NCBI GenBank assembly: GCA_018066065.1
Contig: JAGHSC010000159.1
Location: 1-19,776, forward strand
Length of the DNA stretch: 19,776 nt
Source: Candidatus Cryptobacteroides faecihippi
GTDB lineage: Bacteria; Bacteroidota; Bacteroidia; Bacteroidales; UBA932
Direction: 5' to 3'
Part shown: positions 1-6,722 of the stretch, in pieces
How the letters are laid out: each line of letters begins with the position of its first letter
Position numbering within the stretch: the stretch's first letter is position 1
Position numbers and translations under genes: made by a program
The notes under the pieces: model-generated
What the model saw: only the letters and a program-made list of their open reading frames with translations
Told to the model about the DNA's origin: nothing
Database searches by the model: none

Positions 1-14
1 GTCCTCTATTCATT

Positions 15-32
15 GGCACCGTTTCCGGCACC
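15..32 (-). other. Hairpin with GAAA loop directly 3' of tRNA-Glu
   Basis: On the minus strand the bases right after the tRNA CCA end can fold into a 7-bp stem (GGTGCCG/CGGTGCC, with two G-U pairs) closed by a GAAA tetraloop. No T-run follows, so it does not look like a standard intrinsic terminator. It could act in 3' end formation or processing of the tRNA precursor. It could also be chance, since only 14 bases beyond it are visible. Confidence 0.35.
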
Positions 33-107
33 TGGTACTGGGTAGGAGAATCGAACTCCTATTGCGAGATTGAGAATCTCGAGTACTAACCGTTATACGA
101 ACCCAGC
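33..107 (-). tRNA. tRNA-Glu (anticodon CTC), CCA encoded
   Basis: The minus strand folds into a complete cloverleaf. The acceptor stem is GCTGGGT/ACCCAGT with a G-U first pair. The D-arm contains GGTTAG. The anticodon stem CGAGA/TCTCG carries the loop TTCTCAA, with anticodon CTC at 72-74 of the plus strand. The T-arm is AGGAG-TTCGATT-CTCCT. The discriminator A is followed by an encoded CCA (33-35). The body is 72 nt, normal for tRNA-Glu. It reads GAG, a codon that is frequent in the proteins of this window. A strong promoter lies just upstream. Confidence 0.95.
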
Positions 108-125
108 ATTTATCGTTTGGGATTG

Positions 126-156
126 CAAAGATAGGCAATTTTTTTCTTCTTCCAAA
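126..156 (-). promoter_or_regulatory. Bacteroidota promoter of tRNA-Glu
   Basis: The minus strand has TTTG (153-156), 19 bases, then TATCTTTG (126-133). This fits the Bacteroidota sigma-ABfr pattern (-33 TTTG, -7 TAnnTTTG) with full consensus and normal spacing. The start would be near 119-120, about a dozen bases before the mature tRNA 5' end at 107. Confidence 0.8.
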
Positions 157-180
157 TTTTTCTTGAGGAAAACAGCTTTT

Positions 181-212
181 TTTGCTCAAAAAATAGTTAT
201 TGCGTATTTTTA
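181..212 (+). promoter_or_regulatory. Probable promoter of the GH127-GH106 unit
   Basis: TTTG (181-184), 20 bases, then TATTTTTA (205-212) matches the Bacteroidota -33/-7 pattern at all but one key base. The start would be near 219, leaving a leader of about 20 nt before the ATG at 239. It is divergent from the tRNA promoter, whose -33 element is about 25 bases away. No binding site for a sugar sensor is recognisable. Confidence 0.45.
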
Positions 213-238
213 CTGAAACACTAAATGCATTTTTCCAC

Positions 239-2077
239 ATGAAGCATTGGAAGTCCTTACCGCTTGTCCTTGCAGTCTCGCTGGCTGCATGCCAGACAGC
301 TCCTGTCGCAGACAAGGCCGTTACCCCTGTAGCCTTCTTCGAAGTCAGCATCGACGACGCCTTCTGGAACCCACAGCTTGAGAAGGTCAAGAAAGCCACG
401 ATTCCGGTCTGCATCGACCAGATTGAAAACCAGACCGGCCGCATCCGCAATTTCGAGAATGCAGCGAAGGGGGAGGGAAAGCACTCCGGAATCTTCTTCG
501 ACGACTCCGATGTCTACAAGGCAGTCGAAGGATTCGCCTACTCACTCAAGACAAACCCTGATCCTGAGCTTGAGGCAAAGTGCGACGAATGGATCGACAA
601 GTTCGCTGCAGCCCAGCAGCCTGATGGCTACATCAACACCTTCTACACCCTGACGGGCCTTGAGAACAGGTGGACTGACATGGACAAGCATGAGATGTAC
701 TGTGCCGGTCATCTTCTCGAGGCTGCGATCGCTTACTATGATGTCACAGGCAAGTCCAAGCTTCTGGACGTCGCAAAGGGCATGGTTGCCCACATCATGG
801 ACACCTTCGGTCCCGGAAAGAAGGACTGGGTCCCTGGCCATGAGGAGATCGAGTTTGCCCTGGTCAAGCTCTACGGGCTGACGGGCGAGAAGAAGTATCT
901 CGACTTTGCGCAGTGGCTGGTGGATGAGCGCGGCCATGGTTTCGGTGTCTATGGAAATGGTTGGAATCCAATACATTATCAGGACGTTGTCCCGGTCCGT
1001 GATCTCACGGAGATCCAGGGACATGCAGTCAGGGCCATGTATCTCTTCTGCGGAATGGCCGACATCGCTGCCTACACCGGCGATGAAGGCTACATGGCTG
1101 CACTCGACCGTCTCTGGGACAACATCGTCGAGTGCAAGATGTACGTGACCGGCGGCATCGGCCATCTTGGCCATTCGGAGGGCTTCTCGGCTGATTTCGA
1201 CCTTCCGAACAAGGAAGCCTACTGCGAGACCTGCGCATCGATCGGAATGGTCCTCTGGAACTGGAGGATGAACGGGATGACAGGCGATGCGAAGTACATC
1301 GACATCCTCGAGCGCTCCCTCTACAATGGCGTCCTTTCAGGAATATCCTTGAACGGAGACCGTTTCTTCTATGTGAACCCTCTGGAGTCCGACGGAAACC
1401 ATCACAGGCAGGCTTGGTACGGCTGCGCATGCTGCCCTTCCAATCTCTGCCGCTTCATCCCTTCTGTCGGAAACTATGTCTACGGCACGGCCGACAACAC
1501 CATCTTCGTCAATCTCTTCATCGGTGGAAGCACCACTGTCGATGGGCTGACCCTGACCCAGAAGACCTGCTATCCTTGGGACGGCAAGGTCGAGATTGCA
1601 GTCTCCTCATCCAAGGCCAGGAACCGTGCCGTCAAGGTCAGGATCCCTGGATGGTGCGCCGGATGGACCGCCTCACTCAATGGCGAGGACATCACCTGCC
1701 CTGCCGAGTCGCTCGACAAGGGCTATCTCTGCATCGAGCGCAAGTGGAAGGACGGTGACGTCATCACTCTCAACTTCGACATGCCGGTGACCGCCGTTGC
1801 CGCAGACCCACGTGTCAAGGCTGACGAAGGAAAGCGCGCGATCATGCGCGGACCTCTTGTCTACTGCATGGAAGGCATTGACAATGAGGATGTCTACACC
1901 GATGCTCTGCTGGAGCCATCTACCACATTCGAGACCGTTTTCAATGCCGGTCTTCTCGGCGGAGTCCAGACGATTACCGCCAGGACCGCTGCCGGCGATC
2001 TCAATCTCATCCCTTATTTCTCATGGGACAACAGGGAAGCATCTCCAATGAAAGTCTGGATCGATCATGCTGAATAG
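239..2077 (+). CDS. GH127-family beta-L-arabinofuranosidase lipoprotein
   Basis: This is a 612-aa enzyme predicted to remove terminal beta-L-arabinofuranose from plant glycans. I chose the ATG at 239 because it opens a lipoprotein signal (MKHWKSLPLVLAVSLAAC, lipobox LAAC, Cys18). The in-frame upstream start is a TTG that would lie inside the putative promoter. The family is recognised from its (alpha/alpha)6 barrel and its Zn-thiolate centre. GHSEGF provides Glu314, aligning with the acid/base Glu322 of Bifidobacterium HypBA1. YCETCA provides Glu330 and Cys332. GCACCPSN provides Cys398 and Cys399, matching the HypBA1 zinc ligands and nucleophile. The C-terminal beta part ends with a typical SWDNREASPMKVWI stretch. 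It is predicted to be anchored at the periplasmic face or outer membrane. Its last 11 bases overlap the GH106 gene, so the two are probably translated together. Exact linkage specificity is inference, since GH127 also includes other activities. Confidence 0.9.
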   Translation: MKHWKSLPLVLAVSLAACQTAPVADKAVTPVAFFEVSIDDAFWNPQLEKVKKATIPVCIDQIENQTGRIRNFENAAKGEGKHSGIFFDDSDVYKAVEGFAYSLKTNPDPELEAKCDEWIDKFAAAQQPDGYINTFYTLTGLENRWTDMDKHEMYCAGHLLEAAIAYYDVTGKSKLLDVAKGMVAHIMDTFGPGKKDWVPGHEEIEFALVKLYGLTGEKKYLDFAQWLVDERGHGFGVYGNGWNPIHYQDVVPVRDLTEIQGHAVRAMYLFCGMADIAAYTGDEGYMAALDRLWDNIVECKMYVTGGIGHLGHSEGFSADFDLPNKEAYCETCASIGMVLWNWRMNGMTGDAKYIDILERSLYNGVLSGISLNGDRFFYVNPLESDGNHHRQAWYGCACCPSNLCRFIPSVGNYVYGTADNTIFVNLFIGGSTTVDGLTLTQKTCYPWDGKVEIAVSSSKARNRAVKVRIPGWCAGWTASLNGEDITCPAESLDKGYLCIERKWKDGDVITLNFDMPVTAVAADPRVKADEGKRAIMRGPLVYCMEGIDNEDVYTDALLEPSTTFETVFNAGLLGGVQTITARTAAGDLNLIPYFSWDNREASPMKVWIDHAE

Positions 2078-5000
2078 AAGAATCATAGCCGCGCTGGCCG
2101 CAGGATTCGCGGCAGCGCTTTGTCAGGCCCAGCCTATCCTTCCGTCGAAGGATGTTCTTGAGCGTCCTTTCTCAGACGCTGACATCGCTCTCTTCAAGAG
2201 CCCTCAGAGGGTGTTCTATCCGGAAATCTGGATCGAGTGCCTCAGCGGCAACCTTTCAAAGGAGGGCATCACGGCTGACCTTGAATCCATCAAGGAGGCA
2301 GGCTTTGCCGGTGTCCAGATGTTCTTCGGCAACCAGGGCGACCCATGGCCGGGGGTGAAGCAGATCACCAGCCTCAGCCCGGAATGGGAGGAATTTGTCC
2401 AGTTCGCTGCCGAGGAGGCGAGCAGGCTTGGACTTAGATTCACCCTGCAGAACTGTCCCGGATGGGCCATGGCCGGTGGGCCTTGGATCACTCCGGACAA
2501 GGCGATGAGACATCTTGTGTGGACGACGGTGACCACGTCGGATCCTTCGGCCGCTGTGCTTCCGCTTCCAGCCGAGTCTGAGGTGGACTGGCGCGACTAT
2601 CAGGATGTCATGGTGCTGGCCTTCCCGACTCCTGAAGGAGAGAAGGCGGGCGCACTTGAATATTCAGTCACTCCGCAGATCCTGGGAAACCATCCTCAGA
2701 CCAATGCGCTGGAGCCTCATGTCTTTGACATCGTGCTTGACGAGGCGCAGACGGTGAGGACCGTGGAGTTCTCTTCAGTACAGCTCTCGAACCATTGGTA
2801 CTGCTACGATCCGGGAATCCATGGGAGGATGGAGGCTGTCTATCCTGACGGCTCGTCCAAGGTCCTTTTCGACACGGACTGGCCTCAGAGCAACTGGCAG
2901 GACGACAGGCCTCTGAGCCTTGCCTGCGATGAGGTTCCCGCAACTGACCATTACAGGCTTGCCATCGCCAACACCCATGCGTCGATGGCACTCAGCTCAT
3001 TCCGCCTGCTTTCCGCAGCCAGGAAGAACGGCTGGGAGTCTGAGGCCGGGTGGAGTCTGAGAAGCATCCTGAGGAACAATGATGAGCCTTTGCAGGATGC
3101 AGGGAGCTGGGTCTCGGATGTGCGTGACATCACTTCCTGCATGCGTTCCGACGGTTCGCTTGACGTCAGCCTTCCGGAAGGGGAGTGGACGATCCTCAGG
3201 ATCGGAAATGTCAACACCGGCAAGAAGAACGGTCCGGCTCCGGCCGAGGCTACAGGCTTCGAGTGCGACAAGTTCTCGTTCGAAGGGGCTGACAGCCATT
3301 TCGCCGGCTACGTCGGCAAGCTTGTCGACGGCCGTCTCAACGGACTTCTTGACGGCATGCTGATGGACAGCTGGGAGTGCGAGACGCAGACATGGACCAA
3401 GACGATGGAGCAGGAGTTCAAGCGTGTGACCGGCTACGACATCCGTCCATGGATGCCTGCGCTCATGGGTTATGTCGTGAAGGATCCTGAGACCACGGCT
3501 CGTTTCCTCCGCGACTGGAGAAGCGTCATCAACGACCTGGTAGTGAGCAAGTTCTATGGCAGGATGACGGATCTTGCCCATTCCAGGGGACTTACCGTGA
3601 CCTACGAGACGTCATCAGGCGATGTGTTCCCGAGCGACATAATGGAGTATTTCAAGTTCGCCGACGTTCCGATGTGTGAGTTCTGGGTACATGACCCGGA
3701 CATCTTTGTCGGTACTTTCAACTTCAAGCCGATCAGGCCGACTGCATCCGCTGCCCATCTCTATGGCAAGCCTCGCGTCGCTGCCGAAGCGTTCACGTCG
3801 ATGCAGCAGACCTGGGACGAGCAGCTCAGCGCCCTCCGCGAGAGAGCCAACAAGAACTTCATCCACGGTGCCAGCTATTTCGTCTATCAGGCTTACACCC
3901 ACAATCCTGCCCCAGGCAGGCTTGTCCCCGGCAGTTCCTTCGGAATCGGCATCGGAACTCCTTTCCTCCGCTCCCAGACATGGTGGAGGCACATTGGCGC
4001 TTTCAACGATTGTACGGCCAGGACTTCATTTCTCCTGGAGAGGGGACGTCCTGTCTCTGACGTGCTCTGGTACCTTGGTGATGAGATCGACCACAAGCCG
4101 GACCAGAACGCTCCGTTCCCTTCTGCCTACCGCTACGACTACTGCAACCCGGATGTCCTTCTGAACAGGCTCTCCGTCAAGGATGGATGCCTTGTGACCC
4201 CAGAGGGGATCCAGTACCGCGTCCTTTGGATCCCAGAGTCCCGCAGGTGCCTTCCTGAGACTGTCGAGAAGATGCTTGAACTTGTACGCGAGGGTGCCAC
4301 GATCGTCGGCGATGCCCCTCTGGGACTTGCAACGCTCAGCGATCCGGACAATGCCGGTGCCAGGCTGAAGGCTGCCTCTGATGCCCTCTGGGGCTTTGAC
4401 AGGCTCTCCGGCATCCGCAGTGTGGGAAAGGGACGAGTTGTCAGTGGATATTCGATAGGCGAGGCTTTGAAGCTTCTTGGGATCGCCCCGGACCTTCAGG
4501 CAGAAGGCCTTCAGTGGCTTCACAGGCAGATCGATGGAGCGGATTGGTACTATGTCTGCCCTGAGCCTGGAAAGACGTTCCAGGGCAAGGTCAGGCTGCG
4601 TGCATCAGGTGCGGTGGAACTCTGGAATCCGGTGGATGGTTCGGTTCAGGCTTGTCCGGAGGGGATGGAACTTTCCCTTGCCAAGGATGAGACCCGTTTC
4701 ATTGTCGTCAGGAATGATTCTCCAGCGATGGCTGCTCCTGTGCTTGCCGATTCACTTGTCTCCACGCTCGCAGTCGCTGGGCCATGGACTCTCGACATTC
4801 CTGATGGATGGGGACAGGATGCTCCTGTCAAGCTGGATGCTCTCGCTCCGCTGAAGGATCTTCCGCTGTCCGATGAGGCCAGAGCCTTTTCCGGAACATG
4901 CTCCTACTCAACTACATTCCGCGCCGGCAAGCTTCCTCGCGATGCCCGCATGGTCCTGGATCTTGGCTATGTCGCCAATGTCGCCAGGGTGGTCCTGAAC

Positions 5001-5141
5001 GGACATGACCTGGGCTCTGTCTGGACAGCTCCTTACTCGGTCGATGTCACCGGCCTGCTCAGGAAGGGAAAGAACAAGCTGACAATCGAGGTGACCAACA
5101 CTTGGTTCAACCGCCTTGCGTACGACATCCCTTCAGGATGA
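2067..5141 (+). CDS. GH106-type alpha-L-rhamnosidase, C-terminus frameshifted
   Basis: This is a 1024-aa exported glycosidase expected to cleave alpha-L-rhamnose from pectin-like or arabinogalactan chains. A Sec signal (LNRRIIAALAAGFAAALCQA) precedes the mature chain. The Cys there does not sit in a good lipobox, so a soluble periplasmic protein is likely. The family start is clear (YPEIWIEC near residue 50, then GFAGVQMFFGNQ and FTLQNCPGWAMAGGPW). Acidic motifs in the catalytic part are DSWECE (434-439), YETSSGD (Glu514) and AEAFTS (Glu574), which are candidates for catalysis and Ca binding. The C-terminal beta-sandwich has GSVWTAPYSVDVTG and ends in NTWFNRL. The reading frame then stops early: the next conserved segment lies one frame over to 5241 (see the next entry). 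Removing one base near 5127-5131 would restore 1057 aa. The start overlaps GH127 by 11 bases. Fold and activity probably do not need the last 30 or so residues, but this is unproven. Confidence 0.88.
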   Translation: MLNRRIIAALAAGFAAALCQAQPILPSKDVLERPFSDADIALFKSPQRVFYPEIWIECLSGNLSKEGITADLESIKEAGFAGVQMFFGNQGDPWPGVKQITSLSPEWEEFVQFAAEEASRLGLRFTLQNCPGWAMAGGPWITPDKAMRHLVWTTVTTSDPSAAVLPLPAESEVDWRDYQDVMVLAFPTPEGEKAGALEYSVTPQILGNHPQTNALEPHVFDIVLDEAQTVRTVEFSSVQLSNHWYCYDPGIHGRMEAVYPDGSSKVLFDTDWPQSNWQDDRPLSLACDEVPATDHYRLAIANTHASMALSSFRLLSAARKNGWESEAGWSLRSILRNNDEPLQDAGSWVSDVRDITSCMRSDGSLDVSLPEGEWTILRIGNVNTGKKNGPAPAEATGFECDKFSFEGADSHFAGYVGKLVDGRLNGLLDGMLMDSWECETQTWTKTMEQEFKRVTGYDIRPWMPALMGYVVKDPETTARFLRDWRSVINDLVVSKFYGRMTDLAHSRGLTVTYETSSGDVFPSDIMEYFKFADVPMCEFWVHDPDIFVGTFNFKPIRPTASAAHLYGKPRVAAEAFTSMQQTWDEQLSALRERANKNFIHGASYFVYQAYTHNPAPGRLVPGSSFGIGIGTPFLRSQTWWRHIGAFNDCTARTSFLLERGRPVSDVLWYLGDEIDHKPDQNAPFPSAYRYDYCNPDVLLNRLSVKDGCLVTPEGIQYRVLWIPESRRCLPETVEKMLELVREGATIVGDAPLGLATLSDPDNAGARLKAASDALWGFDRLSGIRSVGKGRVVSGYSIGEALKLLGIAPDLQAEGLQWLHRQIDGADWYYVCPEPGKTFQGKVRLRASGAVELWNPVDGSVQACPEGMELSLAKDETRFIVVRNDSPAMAAPVLADSLVSTLAVAGPWTLDIPDGWGQDAPVKLDALAPLKDLPLSDEARAFSGTCSYSTTFRAGKLPRDARMVLDLGYVANVARVVLNGHDLGSVWTAPYSVDVTGLLRKGKNKLTIEVTNTWFNRLAYDIPSG

Positions 5142-5241
5142 AGGCGACCGCAAGACCTGGTCCTCCAACTATCCTGCTGCAGGTTCTCCGCTGCGCGACA
5201 GCGGCCTTGTCGGTCCTGTCAGCATCCGGATCCTGGAATGA
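5131..5241 (+). pseudogene. Out-of-frame C-terminal tail of the GH106 gene
   Basis: Read from 5131 in the frame shifted by one base, this encodes LQDEGDRKTWSS followed by SPLRDSGLVGPVSIRILE and a TGA at 5239-5241. DRKTW and SPL..SGLVGPV are the expected closing motifs of GH106 proteins, which come directly after the NRL segment that the main frame does encode. The tail has no start of its own, so it is the severed end of the gene at 2067 and not a separate gene. The extra base probably lies in the CCC run at 5129-5131. A sequencing or assembly error is as likely as a real mutation. Confidence 0.8.
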
Positions 5242-5261
5242 TCCCTGAAATGGATGAAAAG

Positions 5262-5292
5262 ACAAAGGCTGGCCCGATGGGTCAGCCTTTGT
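5262..5292. terminator. Bidirectional hairpin terminator between GH106 and L31
   Basis: A 14-bp stem (5262-5275 with 5279-5292, one G-U pair, arms ACAAAGGCTGGCCC and GGGTCAGCCTTTGT) closes on a GAT loop. Read on the minus strand it is followed by CTTTTC, which suits termination after L31, whose stop is 20 bases away. On the plus strand the following ATCTTGT is weaker, but the hairpin also lies just past the end of GH106. It sits between convergent genes and probably serves both. Confidence 0.8.
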
Positions 5293-5311
5293 ATCTTGTA
5301 CCGTGCAGAAA

Positions 5312-5563
5312 TTACTTCTGGCGATTCTTGTATCTCTGGTAGAATTTGTCAACGCGACCAGCGGTGTCAACAAGCTTGACTTTGCCAGTGTAGAATGGGT
5401 GAGATGTGTTGGAGATCTCGACCTTTACAACCGGGTAGGTTACACCGTCAACCTCGATGGTTTCCTTTGTCTCAGCGCATGAACGGGTAAGGAACACGGT
5501 CTCGTTTGACATATCCTTGAAAGCCACAAGACGGTAGTTTTCGGGATGAAGTCCTTTTTTCAT
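5312..5563 (-). CDS. rpmE: Ribosomal protein L31, type B
   Basis: This is an 83-aa protein of the large ribosomal subunit at the central protuberance. The sequence is unmistakable: MKKGLHPENYR at the start, then YPVVKVEISNTSHPFYTGK and VDTAGRVDKFYQRYKNR at the end. It has one cysteine (Cys29) and none of the CxxC pairs of zinc-binding L31, so it is the zinc-free (type B, 'C-minus') form. In Enterobacteria that form is induced by zinc starvation, while in Bacteroidota it is commonly the standard L31. No zinc-regulator site is evident upstream. It has its own promoter and terminator and forms a single-gene unit. The leader is A-rich without a Shine-Dalgarno sequence. Confidence 0.97.
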   Translation of the reverse strand: MKKGLHPENYRLVAFKDMSNETVFLTRSCAETKETIEVDGVTYPVVKVEISNTSHPFYTGKVKLVDTAGRVDKFYQRYKNRQK

Positions 5564-5603
5564 TTCTTTATTGTTTTTAATGTTGTCTTCTTTTTACGGA
5601 CTG

Positions 5604-5611
5604 CAAATATA
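5604..5611 (-). promoter_or_regulatory. -7 box of the L31 promoter
   Basis: TATATTTG on the minus strand matches TAnnTTTG fully. It places the start near 5597, about 34 bases before the L31 ATG. No exact TTTG lies at the usual 19-20-base spacing (the sequence there is close to TCCTG), so the -33 element is weak. The box lies in the gap after the DUF1343 gene, so L31 need not depend on readthrough from the ATPase operon. Confidence 0.65.
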
Positions 5612-5654
5612 CGCATTTTTTGACAAAAACAGGACTTTTATTCTTTTTTCTGCG

Positions 5655-6719
5655 TTATTTTATCCTGTATGGCTGGTCGTCATAAAGGCAGAAGCGCTTT
5701 GCCTTCCTGATCCATTTCTGCTCCTCTGTCTTCACATGCTCCTTCACTTCCTGGAATGAGATCTCTCCCTTGAGATAGCTCATTATGACGCTGTCGGAAA
5801 GCTTCTCCTCGAATCCATCAAGGAACTCGAACTGGGAGTACCTTTCGCTGAAGTATCTCATCAGCTGGAGAGTGTGCAGCAGCGAATGGTATTCGGTACC
5901 GGGCTGCAGCATGATCTGGTAGCCCTGGCACAGCTGGCCCTGGTAGCGTCCCGTGGATGGGGTGAAGGTGCATGGCCTCATCAGTACTCCCGATGGTGCC
6001 GGCAGGACATCAAGGCTGTTGTGCCTGATGAACGGCGCACCGAGATATTCATAAGGCCTTGCGGTTCCGATGGCTGGAGTGATCGCTGTGTTGTTCCAGA
6101 GTCCGCCTCCGCTGTACATCTCGCATGTGAACATGCCTGGGATGTCGGATGCCGGGGCTATCGTCCACGGCAGAAGCTGCCTTGTGGCATCGCTCGCCAG
6201 TGCCGAGATCACATGCAGCGCGAATGTCGCTCCGATCTCGTGGTAGTACAGGTTGCAGAGCTCCCCGAGGGTCAGTCCGTGCCTGTGTGCGACCTTCGGC
6301 GTGTGCGCTTCGGTCTTGCCGTCGGGCATGGACCCTTCGACGATTCTGCCGGCTGGGTTGATGTGGTCGACGATGTACAGTGCCGGAGCCTCTTCCATCC
6401 CGGACAGCATCTCCATCAGGGAGAGTACATCCTTTGTGTAGTTGAAGTAGCGCGCTCCGGCATCCTGGATCTCGACGACTATCGCATCCAGCTGCCTGAC
6501 CTCCTCTTCCGTGAATATGATGTGGTTCGTTCCCGGCGTCAGCTCAGCGAACTTCGGCTTGAACACGACCTGCAGGTTGCCGCGTTCGGCAAACAGGTCG
6601 TACATGTACCTGCCCCTGGCGGTGTCCCAGCAGTTCTGGGTGCAGAAACAGCCGACACGGCCGCTCATCAGCGCCTTGTCCAGCTGGTTCTCCAGTGCTC
6701 CTGTCCTGAATGAAAACAT
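5655..6719 (-). CDS. DUF1343 / NamZ-like (GH171-type) protein, divergent
   Basis: This 354-aa protein is related to NamZ exo-beta-N-acetylmuramidases (formerly DUF1343), which remove terminal N-acetylmuramic acid from peptidoglycan fragments. Family marks are RVGCFCTQN near residue 21, LDAIVVEIQDAGARYFNYT (compare the family DIQDvGaRfYTY), HGLTLGELCNLY, LPWTIAPASDIP, GTARPYEYLGAPFI and a C-terminal domain with GYQIML. Two features are odd. There is no signal peptide, although many relatives are exported. The family's PEHG-type segment after the first beta-strands reads FKPKFAEL here, and about 25 residues that usually follow are mostly missing. Activity is therefore doubtful or changed. The gene starts 3 bases after the glmM stop, so it is the last gene of the ATPase-glmM operon. 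A link to amino-sugar recycling through GlmM is plausible but inferred. Confidence 0.8.
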   Translation of the reverse strand: MFSFRTGALENQLDKALMSGRVGCFCTQNCWDTARGRYMYDLFAERGNLQVVFKPKFAELTPGTNHIIFTEEEVRQLDAIVVEIQDAGARYFNYTKDVLSLMEMLSGMEEAPALYIVDHINPAGRIVEGSMPDGKTEAHTPKVAHRHGLTLGELCNLYYHEIGATFALHVISALASDATRQLLPWTIAPASDIPGMFTCEMYSGGGLWNNTAITPAIGTARPYEYLGAPFIRHNSLDVLPAPSGVLMRPCTFTPSTGRYQGQLCQGYQIMLQPGTEYHSLLHTLQLMRYFSERYSQFEFLDGFEEKLSDSVIMSYLKGEISFQEVKEHVKTEEQKWIRKAKRFCLYDDQPYRIK

Positions 6720-6722
6720 CTT

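Noticed and set aside
1..14. Further RNA gene beyond the tRNA at the window edge
   Set aside because: Only 14 bases remain beyond the hairpin and they show no tRNA or rRNA signature.
200..238. Upstream TTG start for the GH127 gene
   Set aside because: It would add 13 residues in front of a good lipoprotein signal and begin within the putative promoter.
5624..5668. Possible terminator after the DUF1343 gene (ACAGGA...TCCTGT then TTTTT on the minus strand)
   Set aside because: The stem is only 6 bp with a loop of about 28 bases, too weak to call; readthrough into L31 is possible.
5874..6713. 279-aa plus-strand open frame opposite the DUF1343 gene
   Set aside because: The minus strand carries recognisable family motifs throughout; the plus reading has none.
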